Made by a program: the position numbers and the translations under genes
NCBI GenBank assembly: GCA_026018925.1
Contig: JAKSZU010000016.1
Span: forward strand, 77,386,059 to 77,450,058
Direction of reading: 5' to 3'
From: Tupaia tana
Lineage: Eukaryota; Chordata; Mammalia; Scandentia; Tupaiidae
DNA: 64,000 nt
The notes under the pieces: model-generated
What the model was told of the DNA's origin: nothing
The model's database searches: none
What the model saw: the letters and a program-made list of their open reading frames with translations, nothing else
In this document: one piece after another, positions 41,836 to 52,375 of the stretch
Layout of the letters: each line of letters starts with the position of its first letter
How positions within the stretch are numbered: position 1 is the stretch's first letter

Positions 41836-42069
41836 TGGTGCTGGCTTGCAGACAATGCTGCCCTGAGCTCCCTGGGATCAGCCACCAAGAAGGCCCAAGA
41901 ACAATGTGTGACTCAAATTGGCCTCTGTACAGGTGAGAGGAAGTCAGATGTCCTCTACCCACCATTTCTCCATCTCCTCTTTCACTTACCACATACCCCT
42001 ATGCTGCCCACTCCACATGCAGGGCTACTGGGGACCAAACACATGCAGTGAGAACAGAGATCTGAATTC

Positions 42070-42225
42070 AGAGACCTGCACCTCCAGAGACCAAACATGG
42101 GTCCCACTGCAAGTCATTTAGCCTTTTTCAGCATTTCTACAATGTGAATAATAATGTGACTAAGTAAAAGAGAAACATGCCTGGCACGTGATAATCACAC
42201 AATCCATGCTATTGTTTTCCCCAGA
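42070..42225 (+). repeat. MIR, diverged
   Basis: 'CATGGGTCCCACTGCAAGTCATTTAGCC' and 'GAAACATGCCTGGCACGTGATAATC' follow MIR. Confidence 0.6.
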
Positions 42226-42294
42226 TGTTTTAGTCTTACGTGAAGGGACAGTGATTTGTTGTTTTACTTGTGTGTTGGTGCCATTGTTAAAAGG

Positions 42295-42345
42295 TTTCAT
42301 CTACCTCTTCTGTAAGTGAGAGGGATAGAGAGAGACAGACAGACA

Positions 42346-42403
<58 letters not shown>

Positions 42404-42575
42404 CACAAGCACCCCTAACAGGGTCTTACTGCCGAGATCCACCTTTAGCTTCAGCCAAACTGGGATCGTGGTCAAGAGTGCACTCTGCATACTCACTGTG
42501 GTCTCCAGGCTTGAACCAGGAACCTTCCTATGTGGACTTACCTTATAGAGCTATGTCTCCTCTGAATCCAGGGAT
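42295..42575 (-). mobile_element. SINE family C, antisense, with expanded (AC)n(AG)n
   Basis: 'CTACCTCTTCTGTAAGTGAGAG' (tail complement), then 42343-42401 (AC)n(AG)n, 'TGTGGTCTCCAGGCTTGAACCAGGAACC' and 'TTCCTATGTGG' toward the head. The layout agrees with 15558-15770. The CT-rich end of the SINE has expanded into a microsatellite. Confidence 0.65.
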
Positions 42576-42591
42576 AGTGTTTTCTTTGCAA

Positions 42592-42631
<40 letters not shown>

Positions 42632-42703
42632 CTCTTTCTCTCTGTGTTAATTTACACATATTTCTTTAAATCTCTCTTTTTCTCAGACTCTTGCGTCTCA
42701 CTC

Positions 42704-42953
42704 TTTTTTTTTTAGAGTTTGCCACAGGGTGTATGTACTCATCGCACAGAGACAGAGAGGGGGAAAGTGAGAAATCACCCCCTGGAGGAGACAGCCATAG
42801 TGTAATCCCTTCTCCATTCTTCTCTCACATTCTGGGCCTATACCTGCACGTGCACATGCACCCAACATGTTTTTCAAGCCACTGGATCCGAAACTGAAAC
42901 CAGAGTCAGCCATGTGGGATCTAATACCTAATCACCATGCCACCCAGTGGCCC
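42704..42953 (-). mobile_element. tRNA-derived SINE, older family A/B relative, antisense
   Basis: 'TTTTTTTTTAGAGTTTGCCACAGGGTG', 'AGTGAGAAATCACCCCC', 'CATTCTTCTCTCACATTCTGGG' and 'CTAATCACCATGCCACCCAGTGGCC'. Target-site duplication CTCACTCTTTTTTT on both sides. Confidence 0.88.
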
Positions 42954-43079
42954 CTCACTCTTTTTTTCCTCCATCTTCCATCTTTCTCAGTGTGTATGTG
43001 TATTAATTCTCTCAACCTCATTCTTTATATTTCTTGTACCCTTTGTTTCTCAACATAGTCATTAAAAATCTGTCCTCTG

Positions 43080-43315
43080 GATCCATCTGCCTGAATTTGC
43101 AGAGTGGCTCTACACTTTAAGATCAGGGAAACCTTGGGCAATTTATTTTGTCTCTGTGTGCTTATGAGTTCACTTTGGCACATCAAAAGCAGAGAAATAG
43201 CAGTATTTACCTCACAGGGTAATTATGAAGGGTAAATGAGATAGTGTAGCTAGAGCGCCTAGCTTAGCACCTGGCTCAGAGCATGCACTCAACAAATATG
43301 GACTGTTGGTATCTA
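43080..43315 (+). repeat. MIR
   Basis: 'AAACCTTGGGCAATTTATTTTGTCTC', 'CCTCACAGGGTAATTATGAAGGGTAAATGAG', 'TAGCTTAGCACCTGGCTCAGAGCATGC' and 'CAACAAATATGG' follow MIR. Confidence 0.8.
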
Positions 43316-43544
43316 TTTCTCCTGTCTCCTTTGATCCCTACATCTCTCTGTGTCTATTTTAGATGCAATCTCTTCCTTTCTCTGTTTCTCTATTTCTGAC
43401 TCTGTCTCAGTCTCTCTCTCTCTCCTTTTATCAGCAGTTCTCAAACCCTTCTTGCCCCTCTTTGTATGTCCCTACAGAGATCCACTGTATCTTATTTCCT
43501 AAATATGTTTAGTCACATCAAGCAAGCCTTTGATTAGTTATAAA

Positions 43545-43627
<83 letters not shown>
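43545..43627. repeat. compound (TC)n(AC)n microsatellite
   Basis: About 25 TC units pass directly into about 16 AC units, followed by an A-run. The pure polypyrimidine half can form a triplex and the AC half Z-DNA. Open frames on both strands here are simple-repeat shadows. Confidence 0.97.
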
Positions 43628-43628
<1 letters not shown>

Positions 43629-43639
43629 GGAAAAAAAAA

Positions 43640-44190
43640 AAACCTCAAAACCCTGTGGTTCCAAGGTGTTATAGGGGATATAGGAGTCCATGCCAGGTTG
43701 CCAGGAGATGGCCCAGGTGTTCCATGCTGACACGGCCAATGCCAGTGCTGTTGTGTTGTTGTCTTATGCCATGCCAGCAACTTGCATGTGTCACTGTAAG
43801 ACAAACGGTGCCACTCAGCAAACAGGGAGATTAACAACATAAAGGGTGGAGTGTGAGCTCTCCAAAAAGAGCAGGATGTTCAACGATAATTCATCTGAAC
43901 TCCCATTTTTAACTCAAAACACAAATTCAGTTGCCAATAGAAGTCTATAAAGAATTAATTAGGGAACTTCACAAACAGTCAAAACTCATAAATTTATCAC
44001 TGTCAAGAAGGATCATTTCCCCTGTCAGACGTGAAGGAAGGCTGTCAGAAGACGGAAGGAAAAGAAAACACTCAAAGAAGAAGGCCTGCTGTCTCATTTC
44101 CTTTCCCAAGTTTGAGGAAACAAGAGAGTTTATGACCAAGAGGATTCAGAAACTGGCTGTGCCACTAGACCATGAAATGCATGAGGATGA
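43640..44190. other. no recognised gene; one 117-residue open frame
   Basis: A plus-strand frame at 43931-44284 is open for 117 codons, but its last third is L2 sequence. I see no domain, no good promoter or splice context, and probably no gene. Confidence 0.35.
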
Positions 44191-44194
44191 GCAG

Positions 44195-44290
44195 GCCATG
44201 TATGTCATGTTCACTAAGAGCCACAATCCAGAGCTTGGTGCCTGGTACAGAGCAGAAGTTAAACACAGTTCTTGGATTGAATAAAGACCA
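44195..44290 (+). repeat. L2 3' end
   Basis: 'AATCCAGAGCTTGGTGCCTGGTACAGAGCAGAAGTTAAACACAGTTCTTGGATTGAATAAA' is the L2 3' terminus. Confidence 0.65.
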
Positions 44291-44459
44291 AAGAAGGCAA
44301 TTTGTAGGGATAAGATCCATAGCCTAACCTATTGCCATGGAATCTAGCTCTCCTCCGCTGTTCTCTCCCACTTCCTGTAAAACAGGAAGTTAGATCGTGA
44401 CATTATCCACCTATTCTGAATCCAGCAATTACTCTAGCAACCCCAAGAGAAATTCACAT

Positions 44460-44605
44460 CATGGCTTTGGAGTACCAGCATGTCCAGCTCTATCCTAACT
44501 TCTATTAGCCTCAGTTTCTTCGTGTGTAAATGAAGCCAATAATCGCATCTACACTATATAGTTCTATGGAGAGTAAGTGGAAAAATACACTTGAAGATAG
44601 AGATT
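44460..44605 (+). repeat. MIR fragment
   Basis: 'TATTAGCCTCAGTTTCTTCGTGTGTAAATGAAGCC' and the weaker following part are MIR 3' half. Confidence 0.65.
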
Positions 44606-44644
44606 AGTCACTGGTACGATTACTACAAGAAGGGAAGGGGACTT

Positions 44645-45515
44645 TATTAATTATCTAGGACTACCAAAACAAAATATCACAGACTAGGTGGTTTAAAAAC
44701 AGATTTGTTTTCCTCATAGCTTTGGAAGTCGAGATCAAGGTATCAGGAGGGTTGGTTTCATTTGGAGGCCTCTATTCTTGGCTTACAAATGGCTACTTTC
44801 TCAATGCTTTCTCACATGGTCTTCTCCATGCACAGATGTCTGGAGTCTGTATGTACAAATCTCCTCTTTCTATTTATTTTTTAATCTATTTTTTAATTAC
44901 GTTTGATCACTATACATTTTTACAGTGTATAACATAATTTTCCCAGCATAAATATGGTATATATTAGTCAAGTCAAAGACTTTACCATATACATTATCAT
45001 CAACAGATAACTTTTCATTTTTGGGTCTCTTAAATGTTTTGTTTTTTTCTCTGATCCCCTCCCTTTCACTCCCTATTATCTACCCTCTATTGCCCACCTT
45101 CTTCTATACTGTCTCTAATATCTACATTTGGCCTCCCTGCTATTAAACCTTCCAATCTTTCCGTTTCTGCTATAGAGTGTAGACATTCAGTATATATTAA
45201 GGAGGGACATATAATGCCTGTCGTTCATAATGCGGCTTGCTTCATTTAGCATTAAACCTTCCATGTTCATCCACCTTATATCAAATGTCAGGATCTTATT
45301 GTTTTTTATGGTTGAATAGTATTCCATAGAGTACATGTGCCATATTTTTTTTCAATACACTCATCTTAATCTCCTCTTTTTATACAAACAAGTCAGATTG
45401 AATGAGAACCCACCCTAAGAGCCATAAATTTAACTTAATCATCTTTCTACAAGCCTTATCTCCAAGAAGTCATATTCTGAGGTACTGGGATTAGGACTTT
45501 GCCATAAGAAAATCC
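44645..45515 (-). repeat. MLT1-type MaLR LTR, antisense, split by an L1
   Basis: Left part: 'TAATTATCTAGGACTACCAAAACAAAATATCACAGACTAGGTGG' and 'TCTCACATGGTCTTCTCC'. Right part from 45381: 'GAATGAGAACCCACCCTAAGAGCC', 'CAAGAAGTCATATTCTGAGGTACTGGGATTAGGAC'. Together these are the two ends of an antisense MLT1 LTR. Confidence 0.8.
44858..45381 (-). mobile_element. L1 3' end, antisense, inserted in MLT1
   Basis: It runs from the A-tail complement through 'TTTGATCACTATACATTTTTACAGTG' and the ORF2-end complement 'TTTTTTATGGTTGAATAGTATTCCATAG' to a 5' truncation near 45368. The target-site duplication AATCTCCTCTTT lies at about 44858-44869 and 45370-45381, so this is a clean nested insertion. Confidence 0.88.
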
Positions 45516-45879
45516 CTGAAAGTTTTTATTGTGGTAACTCAGCATTCAGAAGATGGGCTCAGTATGTACCAGGAAGAAACAATTTAACATACAGTCTTGG
45601 TCATGAAGTTCAGCAGACAGTGCAAAGAATTCCCTTGCCCTTCCCTTCAAAACAACTTTCAATCCAATCAGGGTTCATCTCTGAGAGCCTTTGGGAGTCT
45701 CTCTTTTCCAGCCTCCTGCCTCCTTCCTCTCTCTTCAGAGCCTTGGTCTTTCCAAGTCCTCTAGCAGAGCCTTGCTCCGTCAGTGAAGGAACTAATAGTC
45801 TTCAGCTTCTAAACATCATGTAGATTCCTTTCTCTGTTATGGAAGAGGCATCACCTTTTCACTTTCCTTAGATGAGATA

Positions 45880-46135
45880 CAGTAGAGTGTTGTGGTTAGG
45901 ACAGACATTCCAGGGTCATTCTAGTGAGTTTGAGGTTCCTGATCTCCTGCCAATTAGCTATGTGATCTTGGGAAAGTTGGTTAACCTCTCTGTGCCTCAT
46001 TTCTTTATCTGTGAGGTAAAAATTACAATACGTCTGCCTCTCGGGGTTTTTTGAGGATTAAATGAGCTAATAAGTATAAAGTCTGACACCGTGCCCAACA
46101 CATAGTAGGTAGAACACACATTAACTGTGTTTACT
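45880..46135 (+). repeat. MIR, near full length
   Basis: The order is 'AGAGTGTTGTGGTTAGGACAGAC', 'CCAATTAGCTATGTGATCTTGGG', 'TTAACCTCTCTGTGCCTCATTTC', 'GAGGATTAAATGAGCTAATAAG' and 'ACACATAGTAGGTAGAACAC'. The best-preserved MIR here. Confidence 0.92.
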
Positions 46136-46139
46136 CAGG

Positions 46140-47145
46140 GGTGTGAGTCCATGATAGTGGTTGAGGTTGGGTAGGACAATTTATTGGAGTGCATAAAGAA
46201 AATATTTTATTCAACATTCCCTTTTTAGTTTCTACTAGTATATTGGTTTCATAAGACAACAAAATAAACCTGTAGGACATGTTTGCAGCTTACAAGTAAA
46301 TAAACATAAATATTGTGGAGGAATACTCAAAAAATTCTAATGGGGTGCACAGAACATTGATCTACAGACAAACAACTCCTTTTCTAAAAAAAAAAAGAAA
46401 GGAAGAAAGAAAGAAAAAGAAAAAGAAAAGAAAAGGTTATTTGTAAAATAGTATTTTTCAAAATACATCTTTCTCTTGTTAATACTGGCTTTTTCCCTGA
46501 GCATAATGTATTGTAGTTGTCACTATTATGCTAATGAACCCCAGTCCCTCTATTTTGTCTTTCTGAAGACTGCCTCCCACCAACAATGGAAAAAGAGATC
46601 TCATCCTGCTACTAATCAATTTTTACAGTCACCTAAACACAATACAGACATTATCTACAGAAAACAAAATGAAAGGCTCTCAGGAACATTGGACCACTGC
46701 GCCTCACACTTCTCTCTGCCATCTCCTGCTCATCAACCCTACCCCAGAGCCCTGGTTTCCATGACATGGATGTAATTTCATTTTGTATTTTATTTCTTTC
46801 ATTGTGTGTTCTCAGGGAGAGGTTGCATTTCTCTATGTTGGGTTCTTTAACTTTATTGTTGGCAGCATTTTTTATTTTAGATATTGACTTCCTACTCTTG
46901 GGGTCCAACTAGAGATTCAGTGAAACTTGGGTACTTGCATTGGCAGCAACTCTAGGCAGTCTTATTCTAACCTCAGTACTAGTGATATTTTCTTCTATCC
47001 CATTTCCAGTGTTCAATTGTGTGATCTCGACTTTTTCCATAAAAGTTTCTACCAAAGCCACCTGCCTCTTATTCATCAGCCTTTCTTACATGAACTAGAA
47101 TTACCAGAAAAAAAGAGGGGACTGGTCGTGGTGCTGGGGTTAGGT
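46140..47145. other. no recognised gene; A/G-rich run at 46385-46437
   Basis: An (A)n(GAAA)n tract lies at 46385-46437. The rest is unassigned. Frames to 147 residues at 46927-47370 run into the MER20-like element and are not called. Confidence 0.35.
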
Positions 47146-47149
47146 ATAA

Positions 47150-47372
47150 GCTCCCTATCCCCTAAGCCTCATTTCTCAATCTCAGCAATACTGACACCGG
47201 GAGGGATTAACCTTTGCTGTGGAGGCATCCTCTCCATTGTGGAATGTTTAGCAGCATCCCTGGATGCCACCAGCAACCCTCCCCAAGTCGTGACAACCAA
47301 AAGTATCTCCAGATACTGTCACTTGTTCCCTTGGGGTGCAAAATCATCTTTGTTGAGAATCTCCACTTAGGA
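47150..47372 (-). repeat. MER20-like hAT element
   Basis: 'CATTTCTCAATCTCAGCAATACTGACACC', 'GTGGAATGTTTAGCAGCATCCCTGG' and 'CAAGTCGTGACAACCAAAAGTATCTCCAGATACTG' up to 'TTGTTGAGAATCTCCA' give both ends of the element. Confidence 0.8.
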
Positions 47373-47379
47373 GCAGTCA

Positions 47380-48190
47380 AGAAGAACACCACCTCAGGGG
47401 GTCCAGTGAGTGGATGGGAAAGTGAAGTAGACCCTAAATCCCTGTTATCGCTAAAATTCTGAGATTTCATTAAATGGTTTTCAGGTCAGTGGTGTTGGAG
47501 GGATGAAGCAGGAGTGAGAAAGAATAGGCAGGAATGGGGAGGTTTGGAACCCAGGCCCCTGCCTTTGCCCCCACTCGCTCCCATAGCCAGCTCCTGCAGG
47601 AATTCAGTGGGATGGAGGAGAAGAGGTGAAGCATTGGCTCAGGCATTTGATATTCCTGTCAATGGATGATGCCCCCAGAGAGTGGTGAGTTCAGGTGAGT
47701 CTCTAGAGACGGCCCTCAGGGACGCTTTGCTCTTTCATTCTAAGGAGTGGGTATCTCTCTGGAGCTTTACCTTCCTCCCACTGACTCTGCTCCCACGTCC
47801 CTGAGTACCAGGAGTTATTTTACCATCCTACTTTTTTCTGCTTCAGGAGAAGCAGCCTCCTCACTGAAGTATTAGAGAGACCTCAGGAAATGTAGAAAAA
47901 GGAGAGGGGAAGTCATGTCCCCAGTCACTCACTGCCCTGAGACCCCCCACAACCAGCACAATCCTGGCAGACATTGATATTCCAGGAGAAGGAGTGCAAA
48001 TGGATGCTCCATTATTTCCTTGTGGAATGAAGTGCTGTCTCAGAAACATGTACTGATTACAAAGCTATTATAAACTTCTGTTGACTATTTCCCTGATTAT
48101 TAAATAACCACCTCACTAAAGCCTGGGGACCTGGAGTATTTTTGAGGCCAGCCCCCAGCTCTGAAATGGACACAGTCAAGGCAATTAGAA
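47380..48190. other. repeat-free block, no gene called
   Basis: No repeat recognised. It precedes, on the minus strand downstream side, the candidate exon at 48196-48336. Confidence 0.35.
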
Positions 48191-48195
48191 CTCAC

Positions 48196-48336
48196 CTTAA
48201 GGACCCCATTCCGCCTACCTTCCCGGAAGGTTTGCCGTCGGATTTGTTGACCTCCCCATTAGACCAGCTCTTGTGCTTAGCTAGGCCGTATTTCAATTTA
48301 ATTGTCTTGCCCACGCCACACTCAGTGTCTCGCATG
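48196..48336 (-). other. candidate internal exon on the minus strand
   Basis: On the minus strand a pyrimidine-rich 'CTTCTTCCAATTCATTCTG' leads to a TTTCCAG acceptor just above 48336. A consensus-perfect donor (TTAAG|GTGAGT) follows at 48196/48195, and a second donor, GGGAAG|GTAGGC, lies at 48219/48218. The 141-bp interval is a multiple of three and exactly one frame is open through it (1 nt + 46 codons + 2 nt), encoding 'TECGVGKTIKLKYG' then a Lys/Ser/Gly-rich stretch. The area is repeat-free with several CpGs. An open frame this short is not rare by chance, and I do not recognise the peptide. It could be a real exon of an unseen gene, a noncoding exon, or chance. Confidence 0.25.
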
Positions 48337-48714
48337 CTGGAAACAGAATGAATTGGAAGAAGTTTCCTGTTCTGCCTCATGGAGTCTTTCCCCTCCCTCT
48401 GCTATGTTTAGCACTGTGTGGGCACTTGGCTGGTGCCAAATACAACTTATTGCTTTAATTCCTGTTTTGATGAGACACTCTCTTCACCAAGGGTGAAGCT
48501 CAGAGGTGGAAGAACTTGCCGAAATATTTATTCTGTGTCTGTCTCACCTCCTGCGGACTGGTAAGGTTTGTTCTGTTTGAGGGAGAAAAGAGCAGCTTCT
48601 CTGAGATGGAGAGGAATACCACTGCTGGGAAGGGCTGTGTACAGATAAAGGAATCCACCTGGCTGTCCTGCAGTTGTTTTCCACAGAGCAGAAACTACTG
48701 CACGCCAGGGGGTG

Positions 48715-48815
48715 CCAGTCTCTGTGCCGGGCACAGGTGACACAGCCCTGCATAAACCATGGTCTCTATCCTGGAGGAATTAGTGAGTCTCATTTGGAAG
48801 CAAACCACTGAATAG
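48715..48815 (-). repeat. L2 fragment, antisense
   Basis: 'GTGCCGGGCACAGGTGACACAGCCCTGC' and 'CATGGTCTCTATCCTGGAGGAATTAGTG' fit antisense L2. Confidence 0.5.
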
Positions 48816-48924
48816 ATACTACACTATAACATAGTAACGGGAATAAGAGCCATGAAAAACAAGCAGCTCCCATGTTTTGGGCCCTTGCTATGTGCAAAGA
48901 TTATGCTAAAAAGGAGAAATCACA

Positions 48925-49180
48925 TTCAAGCCCTGGAGCCAAACTGTCCCTGTTTGAACACTAACTTGAGCATTGACTCGTGATGTGAATTCGGAAAAGT
49001 CACTTTCTGTCTTGTGGCTTCTAGATATGGAGCTTGGGGCCTGTCATGGAACCTCTCTGAGCCTCAGTTTCACTTGTAAAATGGGAGCAATGATAGTTCC
49101 TATCCCTTAGGGTTGCCTGAGGATTAAATACAATAAACATAAAATATGATAAGTGCTCCATAAAAGCTATTACCTCAGTG
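48925..49180 (+). repeat. MIR
   Basis: 'TCAAGCCCTGGAGCCAAACTGTCCC', 'GAACCTCTCTGAGCCTCAGTTTCAC', 'AAAATGGGAGCAATGATAG' and 'GAGGATTAAATACAATAAAC' follow MIR with an extra ~30 bp insert around 49012-49045. Confidence 0.82.
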
Positions 49181-49325
49181 ACCCTGTGAAGTAGGTGTTT
49201 TTATTATTCCCATGAAGAAACAAAGGCTCAGATAGGTTTATTATTTGCACAATATCCCACATCTAGTAAGTGGCAATCCTGAAATTTGAACCCTGGTCTG
49301 TGTGATACCGAGGCCATGCTTTGGG
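49175..49325 (-). repeat. MIR, antisense, converging on the previous copy
   Basis: 'GTGACCCTGTGAAGTAGGTG', 'CCCATGAAGAAACAAAGGCTCAGATAGG', 'AGTAAGTGGCAATCCTGAAATTTGAACCC' is antisense MIR; it directly abuts the sense copy. Confidence 0.82.
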
Positions 49326-49639
49326 CTAGAGTTCAACAGGAAGGAAATAAAGTGTTTTGAGGATAATAAAGACAGGGCATTTTAGGGGTCAGCTTGAGCC
49401 TAGGTCCAACCATGTAAAAACAAGAAGAGTCCCCAGTGCCACAAAAAAGGATGGGGGCAGTGGGAGGGGCTTAGCTTCTCTTCCTTGGGCCTCTTCACTC
49501 CCTCCATTCCTATTGCTCTGTATCAACCATGTTCTTGGTTTCAACTTCTCCATATGAATGTCTAGTTGGCATCTCAGTATTAAGACCACCAAATCCAGAT
49601 CCAGGAATCCCCACCACCCTCCCATTTTGCTCTTCCCCC

Positions 49640-50290
49640 AACTATCTCATTGTCTCTCAGCCACTCAAGACAAAAACTCAAAAGCCTTCTTGATACCTCT
49701 TTTTCTTATCATCAAAACATGGCCATTCCACCTTCAAGTTAGTTGCTGACTCTACTCATGATGTTTCCTTGACCAACATTCTGGTCCAAGCCAGGGTTAG
49801 GACACAGCTGAACAGCTGCTGGAGGCTCCTGGTGGGTCTTCCTGCTTCATTCCTGCCCCCCTCCAGTCTGTCCTTCACACAATATCCATGAGAACTTTGC
49901 AAAGCAAAGCCTGCCCTCTCTGCATTAGCCACATGGCCTCCTTGTTCATACATCAGCATTCCTCTGCACCATCAAGCCCTCAGCATCTACTGCTCTCCCC
50001 TTGATTTGTAGGTGTTCATTTCTTATCATTGGATGTCAGCTTGAAACTCAGAACTTTTGAGAGGACTGGCTGATCACTCAATCCTGGTGGTGGGTCTCCC
50101 TCTAACCCACCTTCTATTTTTGTTAGCTAACATTTTTCCTGTTTGTGTTTCTCCTAACTAGACTGTAAGTGCCGTGAGATAGAGACCTTGTCTATATTTT
50201 TCATGTATTTTAACACAGTTGGGCACAAATAGGATCTAGCACATAATAAGTGCTCAATAAATATTTATACTCTAAATACACATCCTCCCA
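49640..50290 (+). repeat. L2
   Basis: A pyrimidine-rich series ends in the clear L2 3' terminus 'GACTGTAAGTGCCGTGAGATAGAGACC', 'CTAGCACATAATAAGTGCTCAATAAATATTTATA'. The 5' part is diverged. Confidence 0.72.
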
Positions 50291-50299
50291 TCCATACTA

Positions 50300-50925
50300 T
50301 CTCTAGCTTCTCATCTCTTAAATTCATCATTCAGAATAAAAATATAAGATGTATAATGTCTGTACTTAGTCATTTGTAACCCTAGAACTCTTAAAGTGTA
50401 ATGAATAATTCTAAATCCTAAATTGCAACAAGCGATGGTTCCTCTGAAACGTTTACCCGCCTCACAAAAATGACTCCTCATCTCCGTGAATATCAATGAA
50501 GAAGGGTCGTTCAACAATTACCTTCAAAGAAGCCACAGCTTGTCTGTAATCACCGTCAGATTCTCTGCTCAGTCTCTGCTCACACCCCTAAATTCACTTC
50601 ATTAGTTTTAATTATCCCCGCCATGAGCAAGCAAAGACTTTAGAGCTATTTTAGAAATGGAATTAGCAGACTTAGAGACAGGATAACTTTCTCCAAGGTG
50701 TTCAGCTGTAGTTGTTCTCACATTGGGTAGAAACAGAAGTAACATCAGCTCATCCATTTTCTGAATTTATATTGCATTTTGGGAAGGTGGTATTTGATGA
50801 GTTTCTTCATTTGTCTGTATACGTGACTATCAAGTCTACCTGGACTGATTCTAGACCTAGCTGAATCATTTCTCCCTTGGCTTTTGACATGGCTCTGCAT
50901 GACAGCCACATTTCTCTTTCTCCTT
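50300..50925. other. no recognised gene or repeat
   Basis: Around 50640-50720 a diverged antisense MIR is possible. Nothing else seen. Confidence 0.35.

Positions 50926-50928
<3 letters not shown>

Positions 50929-50962
<34 letters not shown>
50929..50962. repeat. (AC)n microsatellite
   Basis: About 17 AC units following TTTATAC. Confidence 0.95.
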
Positions 50963-50964
<2 letters not shown>

Positions 50965-50969
50965 CACCT

Positions 50970-51475
50970 GCAGCAGCACAGCAGAAACCTTACCAACCTA
51001 ACCACTGCTGCCACCATACCTCTGCAACGTAAGCCATTGGCACCTTCTGCCTGAACCACTGCAGACGCCTCCCCTGGACTCCACGTCTCTGCTATTTCTC
51101 CAACCTGCTCTCCATTCAGCAGCTAATGTGATGCTTGTAAAGGAAAAGCCAGATCATACCCTCCCTGCCCAGAGCCTTCCACTGCCCCTCCCACCTGGGG
51201 ATTAAATCCTTACCACATCCTGCAAGACCCAAACTGATCTGGCCACTGCTCACCTTTCTGACATCCACTTCAGCTACTTGCTTCCTGGAAACTTCTGGAA
51301 CCCACCAATCCATTCCTGCCTAAGCACCTCTATGCTTGCAGTTCCATGGGTCCAGGACATGCTTGAGGCAAATGTCTACATAGTTTGACACTTCACTTTA
51401 TTCAGGTCTCTGTTGATCAAAGGCCATCTCCTCTGAAAAGCCTTCCCTGGTTACGCTATTTAAATACCACCCTGT
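50970..51475 (+). repeat. L2
   Basis: 'CCAGAGCCTTCCACTGCCCC', 'GACCCAAACTGATCTGGCCACTGCTCACC', 'CTTCTGGAACCCACCAATCCATTCC' and 'CATCTCCTCTGAAAAGCCTTCCCTGGTTACGC' follow the L2 3' half. A SINE inserted at its end. Confidence 0.75.
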
Positions 51476-51762
51476 TGGGATCGCAGATGGCATAATGATT
51501 ACATCACTGGACTCTCATGTAGTTGACCATGGTTTGAATCCTGGACCCGATGACTTAAAACTTATACTGAGCACATGTGTGTATGTGTCCAAGATCCTGA
51601 GAGGAGAATAAAGGAGAAGAGATTGTGATATGGCCATCCTCCCTGGGAAGTGATTTCTCACTTTCTGTCTCTGTCTCTACAGCAAGAGCATGTGCCCTAA
51701 AGCAAAAATCTCTCTAAAATAATAATAATAATAATGATAAATAAATAAATACCACCCTGTCT
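51463..51762 (+). mobile_element. tRNA-derived SINE, family A, older copy
   Basis: Head 'GGGATCGCAGATGGCATAAT', B box GGTTTGAATCCTGGACCC, 'GAGAGGAGAATAAAGGAGAA' core, 'GTGCCCTAAAGCAAAAATCTC' and an (ATA)n(AAT)n tail. The target-site duplication TAAATACCACCCTGT is perfect at about 51464-51478 and 51748-51762. Confidence 0.93.
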
Positions 51763-51879
51763 TTTTTATTCCTACACCTTGATTTTTTTCATAATACCAT
51801 CAGCTCATGACATTATAAAATCTAAATATTTACTTATTTCTCATGCCCCTACATTGTGCATAAGAATGTGCTGGCTAGT

Positions 51880-52375
51880 GGGGCCAGCAGGCGGCGTGGT
51901 TAAGACACTAGATTCTCACATGATTGACCATGGTTCCAGTCCCAGATCCAGCCACTTGAAAATCAAGCTGAGCTTAAAAAATCTCAAGAGGAGAATGGAG
52001 GAGAAGGAAAGGAAAGGAAAGAAGAAAAGAAAAGGAAAGGAGAGGAGAGGAGAGGAGAGGAGAGGAGAGGAGAGGAGAGGAGAGGAGAGGAGAGGAGAGA
52101 AAGGAAAGGGGAAAGGAAAGGAAAAGGGAAAAGAAAGAGAAAAGACAAAAGAGGGAAGGGAAGAGAAGGGGAAGGGGAAAGAGGAAAGAAGGAAAGAGGA
52201 AAGGAAAGGAAAGGAAAGGAAAGGAAAGGAAAGGAAAGGGGAAAGGAAAGAAGGAAAGGAAAGGAAAGGAAAGGAAAGGAAAGGAAAGGAAAGGAAAGGA
52301 AAGGAAAGGAAAGGAAAGGAAAGGAAAGGAAAGGAAAGGGGAAAGGAAAGAAGGAAAGGAAAGAGGAAAGGAAAC
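51880..52375 (+). mobile_element. tRNA-derived SINE whose 3' part has become a 375-bp polypurine satellite
   Basis: The head GGGGCCAGCAGGCGGCGTGG and a diverged B box (GGTTCCAGTCCCAG) lead to 'TCTCAAGAGGAGAATGGAGGAGAAG'. The SINE body after that is replaced by pure (GGAAA)n/(GGAGA)n sequence up to about 52371. The expansion apparently started in the GGAGGAGAAGG core. The usual CT-rich end and tail are not seen. Confidence 0.85.
51996..52371. repeat. 375-bp (GGAAA)n/(GGAGA)n polypurine tract
   Basis: There is essentially no pyrimidine on the plus strand for ~375 bp except near 52145. GGAGA-type units (52036-52100) give way to GGAAA-type units, with GGGGAAAGGAAAGAAGG interruptions recurring near 52237 and 52337. 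Long open frames on both strands are shadows. The composition permits intramolecular triplex (H-DNA). Confidence 0.97.

Noticed and set aside
43931-44284. 117-codon open frame
   Set aside because: The last third is L2 3'-end sequence and no domain is visible.
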